Origin: Heracleum sosnowskyi
Taxonomy: Eukaryota; Streptophyta; Magnoliopsida; Apiales; Apiaceae
Length of the DNA: 64,000 nucleotides
Direction: 5' to 3'
Assembly (NCBI GenBank): GCA_030848705.1
Contig: CM061245.1
Span: forward strand, 40,738,711-40,802,710
Below the pieces are notes generated by a model, which worked only from the letters and a program-made list of their open reading frames with translations, had not been told where the DNA came from and did no database searches. Positions 1 through 10,966 of this stretch are shown in pieces (within the stretch, counting starts at the first letter, position 1; each line of letters starts with the position of its first letter). The position numbers and the translations under genes were made by a program.

Positions 1-3000
1 GATACTAAGTGTGACCCAGCATATGCAGGACACATTTGCATCTTATCCACTTGATAAGCCCATATATCATGAACTTTCTTGGAAAGGAAAGGCTAAGACT
101 GAAGGAGCTTCAATGTCTAACCCAAGCCCTCATAACCCATCCATTGACCCCCCTGCAAACACTACTCTAGAAATTAGGGAGCCAAGTGCACCAATCTCCC
201 AAAAGGTTGGTGTTACTAAGAAGAAGACTATAAGAAGAGAACCCTTGCTGTAGTTAATGAGACTGTAGATTTAGGAAGTGAGGAACCTGAGTCACAGCTC
301 ACTAGACAAAAGAAGAAATCCAAATCAATAGCTACCACTGAATCTTCCCAACAGGATTTAGATGTGCAACAAGGGGTACACCTATTACTGTCAATGTCCT
401 CTCAACAGGGCATTGACATTGAAAAGAGTAGTCTCCCCACTACAATCTGTAATGAGTCTGCACAGAGTCAAGAACACACTCTTGACTCAAGTGGAAATAA
501 GGGTGATGCTACACAGAGTGGAGAGCACATCAACATTGAAACTCCTCCTTTTTCTCAGGGGGAGTTGCCAAAATCTAGTCTACACTACACTTCTCTTCCA
601 AAATGTACATCGAATATTTATTCTCAACAGAAAAGTCATTCTCATGACAATTCTGCACTTGATCAGTCACAATCTCAATCTATGACTGAGCCCATTTCAA
701 GTGACATGGTGCTTGACACTGTGCTCACCACCCAGGACCCTCATTTGGTTGGTCAGGAAATGCATGCTGGGGCATATTCTAATGACACCAACAAAAACAC
801 AGAGGATTCACCAGTCTTTACTGGAGACTCTGTGCCAACTTCTGCAATCCTTAGGGATCTGGACTTGCCTTCACAGGCACATGGAAATGATGTTGTCACA
901 CATCCCATTTCAATGGAGACAGCATCAGACTCCACAGTCATTCCAAGACTAGAGGAAACTCATACATCTATCCCCCCTGAGGTGCCTAGCACCAGCTCTC
1001 ACTTGGCCCAGGCCACTTTGACAGAATGGCTGAAGCCTGTGCAACATGACAGGCCTTCAGGATCATCATCTGTGCCATCACAATTGACGGAAGAAGACCT
1101 TCAAAATCTTCATGTGGCACAGATTGATGAGATCTCAAAAATAGCTCAACATCTCCTCACAGCCAATCTCCCAAACTCAGATTATGAAGCCATACTTCTG
1201 TGTCACAAGGAGGATGTTGAAGCTCAACAAGAAAAGATTGTAGATGAGGCCCAACAGGATGGGAATATTGATGCCTAGTTGGATGCCAAGAGATCTGTCA
1301 AGCTACATGATGCACTAGCTTTTCTCAGGGAGGACTACTTAACTGCCTTGGGGTCTAATGCTAAAGGTCTCTCTCCTGCAAAAATCTATGATGCTGTGAA
1401 TGAAGTATACAAGAGCCAGCTAAAGGCTATGCATTTCCTTGGGAAAGGTCTCCAGTCAGAAATCTCCACAATCAAGGAAGAGACAGATCATTCAATGGCA
1501 CAGCTAAGGAACTGTTATCTCTCTGACTTTCTCAAGGTAAATGACATTCTTAAGGAGGTTCAGAAAACAGCTTCCAATGTCACAAAGATGGACTGGACCC
1601 TAGCCTTGGTCTCAGATAATATGAAGAAGCTTTCTACCAAGCTAGATAACCAGGTGCAGGCCAATATCAACTCCAACTCAATGCTCACTGTGCTGTGGAA
1701 GAATCAGTATGGGAACAAGCTTGTTGATGAAGTTCCTATTTCTGACATCTCCAAATTTGACTTCTCAAGAATCAAGGACCAATCCCTTAACTCTTTCAAA
1801 TCTCAACAACTCTTCTCAAAAGTGGATAGCTTGGAAAGGGAGGTAGCTGATCTTAAAGCTGAAAACAAAGTGCTCTCTCAATCCTTGGAACAGCTCAATG
1901 CCAAGTTGGATGACCAAAGCAATGCCACATCTAATATATTGCTAGTCCAACAGCAAATGATGACAACCCTACTCAGAAGCATGAACCTTCCTGTTCCTGG
2001 AGAAGCTCAAGACATCTTGTCTGATTCCAAGCCTAAGGGGGAGAAAGGAAAGGAGGTCATTGTGGAAAAGAGAGGGGGAGTACCAGCCAAGCAACAAAAG
2101 CTTAAGGGCAAACTCACTGAAGAAACTATAAAGCCAATCACTCTTCCCTCTGTGGATGTCATCAATAATCAAGGCCAAAGAAGCACATTTACAACTATCT
2201 ACTATCCCTCTACAATGCCAAAGGACATCTCGGCTCCTCAAACAACTACAAGTACCAAACCAATCAAAGCAAATATTGTCACTGAGGCCAAGCTACAAGA
2301 AGTTGCCAATTCTCACATCTATCATGATGAGGCCTTTCTGGAGTTTCTGAAAGCCCTCTACATCAGTGTTCAAGGAGATGCTCAGCTCTACAGAGAAAAG
2401 CTAAAAGAAAATATCAAGTACTTTACTGTGGCAGTCAGGAAAATCAAGGAGGTTCATCTAAGAGAAGTTATCATGGTATCCAAGGATAATTGCTTGTGGC
2501 ATTTATCCTTTCAAACTCTAGAGAAACTGAGGTTTACTGAGTTGACCACAATTCTAGAGTTGATTGAGAAACATGGGGAGAACAACATGAGGCTGCATGA
2601 TGATTTAAAGATAGACCAATTTCAAAGATTGCCTGAAGTTATCTCCAACCCAAGGACAATAATCTTTCAAAGTCTAACTCAAGCCAACAGTATTGATCAA
2701 CTGGTGATTCCTGCAAATTTGACAATGAAGAACAATGGCAAAATAAATCAAGTGTTGCAGATGCTAAGAGCCAAGAGAGGAGTTAGAACAGCAGAAGAGC
2801 TAGAGATAATCCAAATTCTCCAATCTTTCTTGATTCATGGAACTATTCCTGAGTCACTCAAAGAAAGAAGAAAGAAGAAAGATGAGGAGGAGGATGATGA
2901 GGAGAAGACCTACAGAAGGAGAAATCAATCAAGGAGCAATAAGGATGGAGGAAGTGAAAGCAGCAAAAGCAAAACATCAAAGAAATCTAAAGATGCTGAA

Positions 3001-4072
3001 AGTGACAACAAAGATCCCAAGAAGAAGAAAGAGGCTGAGAAGACAAGGAGTGGAAATCAGCAAGTCAAGGACATTGCTAACAGTACCTTAACCACAACAC
3101 AAGACTATAAGTCTAGGGTGGGTACTGTTAGTAATGATCCTCCAAAATCATTATCCAAGACTTATGAACCTGATTTGCCATAAAAGAAAATTGAAGCCAC
3201 AAAAGAAAAATCAAGAAGACACTTCCACAATGTCACAGCTAGTGGAGTGTTACATTGGATGAAAGGAAAAAGGGATGAAGCTACTTCCAAATGATGTGGC
3301 ACTGAAGACTAAATCTCCTTGTTCCAGAAAACTACCTCAAGTGAAGCATATGAAGATCAAGAGTGTAGCCAAAAGAACAAGGATAACAAAGAAGAATGGG
3401 GTAATCACTAATGTAGTAGGGATCAAAGTACTTCCTCTGGATGAAGACTATGATGAAGATGCCCTAGCATTTCTGAGAGCTCAAAGAATATTTGAAGTCA
3501 AGGTGAAGACAGATCATCTAGAGATCAAATACACTGATGGAAGAGAAAGAGAAATGAAGCAAGCAGGCTAGCAATACTTCTCACAATATGAGCTTGAAAG
3601 AATAAATGCTTTACTGAATTTTGAAGAAAAGGAGGAGAGATTGTGGAAGATAGAGGTTGCCAGATTCTTGAAGATGCACTCTGATTACAAGGAGAACTTA
3701 AGGAAGCTAAATGAAGAGGAGAATATTCAGAAAGAGAAGGAGATGGCTGAGATGGAAGAGAGGGCTAAAGAGCTAAGGCAGAAAGGGCTATGCAAGGTAA
3801 AACAAAATCCTTATGTTGTGGAATATAAAAATAAAACTGGAGGGAAAAGCAAGATAAGGATGGAGTTTTTAGATTCTTATGTGGAAAGTGCTCTTAAAGC
3901 TGCAATTGAAGATCTAGAAGGCTCACCTCTCATTGAAGAACTGATTGCTAGAGATGAACTTCAAGCAGCCATTGTGGACATGAAGAGAAAGGAAGAAGTG
4001 AGAAAGAAGAAAGTTTATGATGATTATCTTGAGAAACAAAAGGAAACTGAAGCTGTTGAGCAACAAAGATAA
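1..4072 (+). pseudogene. decayed post-pol (env-like position) ORF of family A Sirevirus
   Basis: Open segments in changing frames make up one former protein. Frame 2 is open to a stop at 251-253. Frame 1 runs from about 244 to 3183, interrupted by TAG at 1276-1278. Frame 2 resumes from about 3275 to 4072, interrupted by TAG at 3569-3571. At least two frameshifts (near 240 and 3270) and three stops (TAG 1276, TAA 3181, TAG 3569) therefore break it. The product is Ser/Thr/Gln-rich at the N side. It has a heptad-like coiled coil at roughly 1810-1920 (LEREVADLKAENKVL), a Lys/Glu-rich tract at 2860-3060 and an acidic-basic helical C end with many E/K/R residues. No membrane span is obvious. Its function is unknown; by position it is the Sirevirus extra ORF. 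Confidence 0.65.
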
Positions 4073-4210
4073 TCTGTAAGCTTTCAACTTCATTATGTAA
4101 TCAAATCTCTGTTCATTATGTTCATATATTGTTCTCTTTGTTATTTAATTCCTTTTATGTAAGTTAGGCTTGTTATCATACATGAAATTGTGCCTAAGTT
4201 TCTTACTCAC

Positions 4211-4224
4211 AATTTGGGGGAGAT
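4211..4224 (+). other. polypurine tract of family A element
   Basis: AATTTGGGGGAGAT lies immediately 5' of the LTR start TGTTAGG. The same purine block with the same spacing precedes the 3' LTRs of the other two Sireviruses in the window. It would prime plus-strand DNA synthesis. Confidence 0.8.
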
Positions 4225-5482
4225 TGTTAGGCTCAAGGCATGTCTGATTACCACTATTAACAAGCCTAATCATTGTGACTATGTCACTCTACATGACCTA
4301 GTGAATTCTTTCACTGGGATATAGTATAGGTCTCCATTGTACTTGTCTTGTTTTCATGTACTTAGCTTTATCTTGTATGCTCAAAGTTATAATGAGCTTA
4401 GTAAGCTTCTTGCAATCTAGAATGTACATAGGCCATGTAATAATTATCCTGGTAGAAGTTCAGAAATGTTCATGCAGCAGGATGGAGATGAACAAGGCCC
4501 TGAAGAAATAAGTTGCAGAAGTTTTCCTAAGTCCCTATACCGTGAAGTCAAAATGAAGCTATTTCGTGAAGTCCAAATATATCTATGTCGTTAAGTACTA
4601 AGATCGCATAGTCCTAAATGAACTATGTCGTGAAGTCTTCATTTCTCATATCGTGAAGTGTTGATACCGTAAAGTCAAGATGTACTGGATCGTGAAGTCC
4701 TCAAAAGGCTTAGATCGCAAAGTCCTCAAAAGGCTTAGATCGCGAAGTCCTCAAAAGGCTTAGATCGCGAAGTCCTCAAAAGGCTTAGATCGCGAAGTCC
4801 TCAAAAGGGCTAGTTCGCGAAGTCCTCAAATTGCCTATGTCGCGAAGTCTTCAATGGATAGATCGTGAAGTCAGGGAAATGTTGGAGTTCACGATATCAA
4901 CACTTAGCCGTTTATAACAAGACAAATCAAGGTACATAACCAAAATTCAAAGGAGACAAATACTGAAGCATTTGTTCTAGCAAGGTGGTCCAAAGAACAT
5001 ATGGCAAATCTACAGCTAAACTTGGAGAGAAAGACAAGAGACAAGCAGCTACAGAAACGGGAAGAACATATGACACAGTGAACTTCTTATGGCAGGACAA
5101 GTTGGACTTTCAGCTAGGGGTAACTGTGTAAATAGGTGTGTGCACTAGTTTGTATATGTCTATATATATTGTTCACACCCTACTGTAAGCTAAAAGAGAG
5201 ATACACATAGTTTTATCTTAAGCACTCTTTCTCTGTAAGAAAACAAGATACAAACTATTTTTGTTTAGAAGCCAGAAATTCATCTGTGAAATTCTGGAAA
5301 GCTGTAGTATTTAATTTGCTTAATACAAAGTAAATTAAAGTGATTGTGTGTGTTGTTTATTTTCATTCCGCATTTTAAAAAACATAATATCATACAGCTT
5401 ATTTAGTTTCAAGAATCGAAAAATATCAAAACTATCCATTCACCCCCCCTGTCTAGTTTCTAAGTGGTATTCATCTCTAACA
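4225..5482 (+). repeat. 3' LTR of family A Sirevirus-like element
   Basis: The LTR starts TGTTAGGCTC directly after the polypurine tract and is placed to end at CTCTAACA, giving TG...CA ends and about 1258 bp. It contains a 25-bp CpG-rich tandem array (4536-4872), a TATA-like stretch (TATATATATT near 5163) that could be the U3 promoter, and a run of seven C about 45 bases from its right end, also seen in the other Sireviruses here. The right boundary is inferred from the TG/CA rule because there is no second LTR to compare. Confidence 0.7.
4536..4872 (+). repeat. tandem repeat of ~25 bp with TCGCGA core inside LTR
   Basis: The unit is close to TAGATCGCGAAGTCCTCAAA followed by AGGCT, 25 bp. 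Three to four nearly perfect consecutive copies lie at about 4704-4812. Diverged copies spread to both sides, with the core reading TCGTGAAGTC, TCGCAAAGTC or TCGCGAAGTC. The central TCGCGA is a palindrome and carries two CpG sites. The TCGTGA and TCGCAA variants are what deamination of methylated CpG would produce. Confidence 0.85.
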
Positions 5483-5911
5483 ATTTATATTACTTATTTT
5501 TCAAAGCTACATTTCTGTTCAAGATGTTATTCCCGTTGAAATATTTTAAAAAAAATTTATCATCAAAATATAAACAAATGCTTACAATAACATCATACAT
5601 ACATTATTAATTTTTAAAAATTTATTTTCTACTATAAAATCATATAATCAAAATACAGATAGTAAGATAAAAAATTCTAAAATTCATCCGTGCATCATCG
5701 CACGGGTTATAGGCTAGTATTATTAAAGACATAACATTAAAAGTTTTGGTCGGTCGATCGGTCGGTATTTGAGTCGGGCCTATCTATAATTTGGGTCGGG
5801 CCTATATATAACCAATTTATTTATAACCAATTGCTTTTTTCAGCTAAAATACATTACCTATTTTATCTATTTTTCTAACTAAACCAACTCATCTTATAAA
5901 AATAGAATAGG

Positions 5912-5952
<41 letters not shown>

Positions 5953-6713
5953 TAAATATATGGTAATATTATTACATATTTATAACTGATTAACTTTTTC
6001 AGCTAAAACACAATATATGTTTTACATTTTCTAACTAAAACAACTCATGTTCTAAACATAACACATGAAAAATAAATATGTAATGGTAATATTGTTATAT
6101 ATAATTATTAATAAATAACCACTTACCCTTATCAGCTTTTGTTAGAAAAAATAGAAAAATATATTTTAATTATAAAAGGTAATTAGGTGGTTACTATTTT
6201 TATATTATTAAATTATTTTTTAATTAAAATAAAGGACTGAAAACCAAAATTTTCAATGTTTCAGCTTTAATAATATATTATAGATAGGTAGGTAGGTAGA
6301 TAGATGTTAAAATATGTAAACTTTTTTAAATAATTAAACGCATTAAAATAAGTTTTAAAATAAATAAGTAAGAATTGCCTATGACATTTTTCGAAAAATA
6401 GAGATTTTAGTAAGGATAATTGGAAAAGGTAACATGTTTTAGTTGAAAATATATTGCCAAAGAAAGGGTTCCCGTGATATTGTTGAAAAATGAGATATTT
6501 TAGTAAGGATAATAGTTCAAAAGATATTGCCCGTGATATTATTGAAAAATGAGTGAATTTTGTTAGAAAAAAAATAGAAAAATGTATTTTAACTATAAAA
6601 GATAATTAGCTAGTTACTATTTTTATATTATTAAATTATTTTTTAATTAAAATAAAGGACCGAAAACCAAAAATTTCAATGTTTCGGCTTTAATAATATA
6701 GTATATATTTAGA
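5483..6713. mobile_element. cluster of Helitron-like ends and fragments
   Basis: The stretch is AT-rich and has no credible ORF. At 5688-5705 a perfect 6-bp stem hairpin (CCGTGC/GCACGG) is followed after 8 bases by CTAG (5714-5717) and T, which is the standard 3' end of a plus-strand Helitron. Minus-strand Helitron 5' ends (reverse complement of TC...TATTAAAG[AC]CGAAACATT) occur at about 6233-6292 and 6657-6713. Repeated internal blocks (for example GTTACTATTTTTATATTATTAAATTATTTTTTAAT, split here only in description) near 6190 and 6615 suggest a tandem copy. The full extents of the individual elements are unclear. Confidence 0.6.
5918..5948. repeat. (TA)n microsatellite
   Basis: About 30 bases of uninterrupted TA dinucleotides occur within the Helitron-like cluster. 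Confidence 0.9.
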
Positions 6714-7080
6714 TTGTATTGTACTTAATCACAAAGAAGTTTGTGCGACATAAGTCTCAATGAATTTGATTTATTTAAAAAAAATTAAATAAATTGACTT
6801 ATTAATATTTTTAGATTTAAATCGATTAACAGAGATGTATTCGATCATTAATCTGAAATTATTTTCTGAAGTTTGAAAATCCAAGTTTATTCAATTTAGA
6901 TTTTAAACAACTTATTGAAATTTGTAGATATTTAATTAGGATTTTAAAAATCTTTTTCAAATCTTGTAATATTCAATCAATATTTTAAAATCTGATGATA
7001 TTTAATTGAGATTTAAAATAATTTTTTAAAATTTCATTGTATTCAAAAGTATTGGGATTCACCAACCCTCTTTTCTCCCA
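6714..7080 (+). promoter_or_regulatory. upstream region of SKP1-like gene, duplicated at 50.9-51.2 and 57.4 kb
   Basis: This AT-rich upstream DNA aligns by eye with 50897-51184 and then with 57390-57445. Shared blocks include GACATAAGTCTCAA/GACATACGTCTCAA and TATTTAATTAGGAT. It therefore belongs to the same ancestral duplication as the SKP1 coding sequence. No individual regulatory site can be named with confidence. Confidence 0.6.
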
Positions 7081-7088
7081 TATATAAA
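7081..7088 (+). promoter_or_regulatory. TATA box of SKP1-like gene
   Basis: TATATAAA lies 102 bases before the ATG, which fits a transcript start near 7115 and a 5' leader of about 75 bases. The leader ends in a run of CAAC repeats (CCAACCAACCAACCAACC) directly before the ATG. Confidence 0.65.
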
Positions 7089-7189
7089 GCCCATAGCCCC
7101 AACACAAGTCCTCACACCATCTAACAAGCTAGTGTTTATTCTACATTACATACATATTTTCATATTCTCAACCAACCAACCAACCAACC

Positions 7190-7648
7190 ATGTCTTTAAA
7201 ATCAAAGATGATCATGCTGAGGAGTTCCGATGGCGAGACATTCGAGGTCGAAAAAGCAGTTGTTGTTGAGTCTCGGACAATCAAACACATGATTGAAGAT
7301 GACTGTGCAGACACAGCTATTCCTCTTCCCAATGTAACCGGTAGTATCTTGTCTAAGGTTATTGAGTATTGTAAGAAACATGCTGAGTCTCCAAAAGCTG
7401 ATAATGAAGTACTTAAGAGCTTTGATGCGGAGTTTATTAAGGTTGATCAACAAGTTCTCTTTGATCTTATTATGGCTGCAAATTATCTCAACATCAAGAG
7501 CCTTCTCGACTTGACCTGTCAAACAGTTGCGAATATGATCAAAGGAAAGACACCCAAGGAGATCAGGAACACTTTCAATATCAAGAATGACTTCATCGCG
7601 GAGGAAGAGGAGCAAATTCGTGAGGATAATGCTTGGGCCTTCGAATGA
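7190..7648 (+). CDS. SKP1-like protein (SCF ubiquitin ligase adaptor), single exon
   Basis: The product is 152 residues, close to the usual 155-165 of plant SKP1/ASK proteins, and has both domains. The N-terminal BTB/POZ-like fold begins with LRSSDGETFEVE and includes IPLPNVTGSILSKVIEYCKKH (quoted only as motif landmarks). The C-terminal SKP1 dimerisation/F-box binding part has ANYLNIKSLLDLTCQTVANMIKGKTP and ends WAFE. SKP1 links cullin-1 to F-box proteins in nuclear and cytosolic SCF E3 ligases. The start is supported by the TATA box and CAAC-rich leader. Odd points are MIMLRSS in place of the common KI-type start, TPKEIRNTF in place of TPEEIRKTF, and a short acidic linker. These suggest a diverging lineage-specific ASK-type member; the frame is intact. 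A near copy lies at 57475. Confidence 0.92.
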   Translation: MSLKSKMIMLRSSDGETFEVEKAVVVESRTIKHMIEDDCADTAIPLPNVTGSILSKVIEYCKKHAESPKADNEVLKSFDAEFIKVDQQVLFDLIMAANYLNIKSLLDLTCQTVANMIKGKTPKEIRNTFNIKNDFIAEEEEQIREDNAWAFE

Positions 7649-8052
7649 ACCTACCTAAAAAGACTACTGAAGCGATTTAGATAAGGATTTATCTTATTAT
7701 CTTATAATAGCATATTATGTATTTTAGAATTTGGTTTTTAGTCTGGCTAGCTAAGACATATTTTTGTGTTTCTGCTATGACAATAGTATTGTTCTTTTGT
7801 TATAAGAATTTTGTTTGTATTTTTGCTACAACAATTTTGTTTGCGGTTTTGCTGACGATAATTTTATTTTTCTGTTGTAACAACTTTTGAATATCATGTT
7901 AGAAATGAAAAAAAACAACAATATCAATGAAACAGGAACATATGATTTATATTACGTAAAGTACATCAATATCAATGAAAAGCCAAAAGACTACAACATA
8001 CGTTGATGTGACACTAACAGATTATCCTAGTTAAGTCTTTGTGCTCAGGATC
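7649..8052 (+). other. 3' flank of SKP1-like gene; no further gene seen
   Basis: An AT-rich 3' untranslated and intergenic stretch with several possible polyadenylation signals (for example AATGAAAAAA near 7902). Nothing else is recognisable up to the CACTA-like end at 8053. Confidence 0.5.
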
Positions 8053-8240
8053 CACTACGCCATAAGTGCTCATATGCAATGCTTTTTGTGAGGGTTGCAA
8101 GCAAAGCGTTGCAAAAGCTATGCTTAGTTTTGGTCTTCTGCAACACTACTGAAAAAGCATTGCATTTCATGTGAATGCACTGTTGCAGAGTGAAGGTTAG
8201 TGTTGTGACGTGCAACACCATTAAAAAGCGTTGCATTATA
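8053..8240 (+). repeat. left terminal and subterminal repeats of CACTA-like element
   Basis: This comprises the 35-bp terminal inverted repeat followed by several GTTGCA, TGCAACA and GCATTGCA repeats in both orientations up to about 8236. It pairs with the right end at 26610-27090. Confidence 0.75.
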
Positions 8241-8539
8241 ATACACTATTTTTACAATTATGAAAAATATACATATTATTAAAATATATACAATGACTTT
8301 AAATTTTAATCTTTTTTTATTTTGAAGTTTAAAAATAATATTTTTTAAAATCGAAACTATTTTTACATATATTTTGCATAAGTATCCATCATTTTTTTAT
8401 TTTTTTTCTAGATTTTAAACTTTTAAAACTAAAAAAATCAAAAAAAAATATAACGTAAAATACAAATACTACAGTAACCAACATAAACAGTCCCAGAGTG
8501 AAAATTTTGGCGGATATTTTCCCTCCTTAACAAAATTTA

Positions 8540-9010
8540 GATAAAAAAACATACCTCCCTCAAATCACTACACCCCCCCTCAAAACCCATCGCTCTCTCT
8601 CTCTCAACCTCATACTCTGTCTCTCTCGACAAACCTCACTCACTTTCCCTTCAAAACTCAATGTCTCTCTCTCCCGACAAACTCACTTTCTCTCTCGTCA
8701 CACCTCTACAAACTGGTAGTTGAACATTACATTTCTCCTTTCGGATTAAGGCTTTCATTCTTGAGTTTAAAGCTATTGTGTTTGAATTGAATTCTTGGAT
8801 TAGGGCTCATCTAATTAGTTTTTTTTTTAATTTGACTCATTTCAATTTGTTTTGAAATTGTAGGTAATTAGGGCTCTCATTCTCAGGTTTAATTAGGGTT
8901 TCAACTTTGGGGATTTAGTTCTCCCCTTCAATTAGGGCTTCAATTTTGGGGATTTCATTCTCCGGTTTACTTAGGGCTTCAACTTTGGGGCTTTCATTCT
9001 CGGGTTTGAA
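8540..9010 (+). other. CT-rich tract and telobox-like repeats inside CACTA-like element
   Basis: A pyrimidine-rich stretch (CTCTCTCTC, CCCGACAAAC) is followed by about four degenerate ~38-bp units built on TTAGGGCTTCAA...TTTGGGG...TTCATTCTC (8865-9010). CT-rich leaders and TTAGGG (telobox) motifs are common in plant housekeeping promoters and 5' untranslated regions. This may be captured promoter/leader DNA of a host gene; that is an inference. No ORF belongs to it. The rest of 8240-9858 shows no gene. Confidence 0.35.
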
Positions 9011-9858
9011 TTCGATTTGTAATTCAAGGTTTTGTATTCAAATGTTAAGAGTTATTTCATAATTAAAGTTTTGTGTTTGTATGTTTGGGGCTCATATTTG
9101 TATTTATACTGTGATTCCAGATGTAGACAAAAAATTTAAGATTAGCTCATTGATACGTGATTTTGTGATAATGAATTTTTAATAATTTTTTCATCACAAC
9201 AATAATATGGATGGCCATTTTTATTGCCAGTCTAGTATTTTTACGATAATAACTTTATTTTAATAAAAAATTGATAATGGCAATAGTTTTTAAGATGACA
9301 ACCTTTGGAAATGCAACTGACATGTGTATGATGCACAATTCCTCTGCATTTCTTTTCACTAATAACTCAAAAGAATTACAGGACGAGCGAGAGGCTCCTG
9401 CCAAAGAAGGATAAAGAAATAAAACAGATAAGTTACAAAGTTTTCCGCCTGGAAAAATGAATACATTATCGATATTTACTAATTTGTTGTGGTCTTTTTG
9501 GCTAATGAGGCATGTCATTTTGGTGTTTTTGTTGGAGAGTTGTATGGAATATTGTTAGTGTCTGGACAGAGTCTGGTAGTGTTTTAGTAGTCATCGTATA
9601 CCAGATGTTCATCACCAAACCGGTGTTGTTTCAACTGTAAGAGATGCGTCCGAAGGCTGTTTTCTTCCACCTATCAATAAATAGAAGCACTTAGCTTCGG
9701 CAATGACAATCTGAACTGATTACCTAATAAGAATATCATTCAGTTCACCAGAGACAAAAAATATTTCAAGACTTTCTATCGTATGAAGGGTAAGAGACCG
9801 ACTTATAAAAGCACTAAAAAATAAGATTATGCTAAGAAAGTAAATGGAAGAATACAAT

Positions 9859-9863
9859 ATAAG
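9859..9863. repeat. target-site duplication (left) of Sirevirus element 1
   Basis: ATAAG occurs here and again at 24445-24449, directly abutting the two LTR ends. Confidence 0.9.
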
Positions 9864-10925
9864 TGTTAGGATTTATGGGTGATAGCTATGAGACAACTTA
9901 ACTAGATATCTTGTATGCTTAATTTTAATTAAGTATGAACATACTGTCACAGCCAGAGTATGTCTATGTAACCGTTTTTGTTTGCTGCAAATAAAGATTC
10001 TAGTACATCTTGGTAGAAGTTCATTCGTTTGTTCAAGCCTCAAGAAGTGCTCAAGATGGACAGCAAGAATAAATACTACTGTCACAACATTGGCAGTAGG
10101 GTTACTTGAAGACAGCATGTTGTAAGTCACGACAGTACATTCACTCTGACAGCAACATTGGCGGAAGCCCTTTGACAGCAACTTTACCTTAGCCTGACAG
10201 CAAGCTTGGAAATCCTGACAGCATCTTCTGCGGGGATTTCTTACTGTCACCAAAAAGCTCACTCCTGTGACAACAAGCTTAGCCATCAGGATACTGTCAT
10301 GAAGGGATATCATTTGTATTGGGGATCAACCCAGTCAAACATGTGACAGATTGGATGTTCAAGAAACAGGCGTGCTGCAATATCCCAACACTGCAACAGG
10401 TCTGCAAGACTACGACTGAAGCTCGAAGAGATCACATGATAAAACTCACCAATTCCAGTGTATGACAAATCTACATCTACTGAATTGTGTTAGCTTGATA
10501 TGGAAAGTTTCTAGATTGCTTTGTAATGTACTGATAAGTTGTTTGTATAGCAATTTAGGAAAGACTCACGGGTAGGCAAATTGTAAGAAGCTGCCACTTG
10601 AAAATGACAGCAGCTTCACTAGACCCGTGTTGATAGTGATAGGTTTAGCTCTTACAAAATCTATCTCTTACTCCATTCTTTGTAACAACGTGAGATCAAT
10701 CACTCGAGAAACCGAAGCTCAAGAAAACATTTATTTTCTTGAGGTTGTAGCAACCCATTACAAAATAAATAAAACATTTATTTTGTGAGAATCGTTTGTG
10801 TATCTACTTTAGTTTGCAATCGATTAAGTGATAAACTTTAATCTTAGTTTTTGTTGTTGAAACGTAGATTGAGTTTTATCACTATTGCATTCAACCCCCC
10901 CTTCTGCAATAGTCAAGGACCAACA
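9864..10925 (+). repeat. 5' LTR of Sirevirus element 1
   Basis: The LTR starts TGTTAGGATTTATGG and ends GACCAACA. It has about ten exact CTGTCA/TGACAG hexamers, clustered mostly between 9950 and 10320, where chance would give about 0.5. A short C-run (7 C) lies near the 3' end. The TATA-like TTTGTATAG near 10545 is a weak promoter candidate. Confidence 0.93.
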
Positions 10926-10927
10926 AC

Positions 10928-10939
10928 TGGTATCAGAGC
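10928..10939 (+). other. primer binding site, initiator tRNA-Met type
   Basis: TGGTATCAGAGC starts two bases after the LTR end. It complements the 3' end of plant initiator tRNA-Met, the usual Copia primer. Confidence 0.9.
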
Positions 10940-10966
10940 AAACAGATTGTTCATAAATCTGAGATC

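Larger units (their letters stand above)
1..5482 (+). mobile_element. 3' part of Sirevirus-like Copia element (family A), left end outside window
   Basis: The segment holds a long broken post-pol ORF region, a polypurine tract and a complete 3' LTR in the order typical of Sireviruses (SIRE/Maximus-type Copia elements with an extra ORF after pol). Gag and pol would lie to the left of the window. The post-pol protein shares short segments with ORF3b of the two complete Sireviruses further right (a Q-Q-G...I-E-I/ESAQ block and a coiled-coil half). However, its LTR is different in sequence and the CTGTCA motif of those elements is not enriched here, so it is a separate family. The flanking target duplication cannot be tested because the 5' end is absent. 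Confidence 0.8.

Noticed and set aside
4681..4860. CRISPR-like regular repeats
   Set aside because: Units are contiguous with no spacers, inside a plant LTR; this is a tandem repeat.
5747..5772. GGTCGGTCGATCGGTCGG as a regulatory palindrome
   Set aside because: It lies in the Helitron-like end region and similar CCGTCCGTCC words recur in the other Helitron, so it is part of the element.
7202..7615. 137-codon ORF antisense to the SKP1-like gene
   Set aside because: It is a shadow of the real coding frame.
8045..8236. small minus-strand ORF
   Set aside because: It is formed by the CACTA terminal and subterminal repeats.
9873..10313. Cys-rich minus-strand ORF repeated at 23445, 34324 and 46469
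   Set aside because: It is antisense to the Sirevirus LTR. Its Cys/Gln-rich content comes from the TGACAGCA words, and the frame length differs among LTRs.
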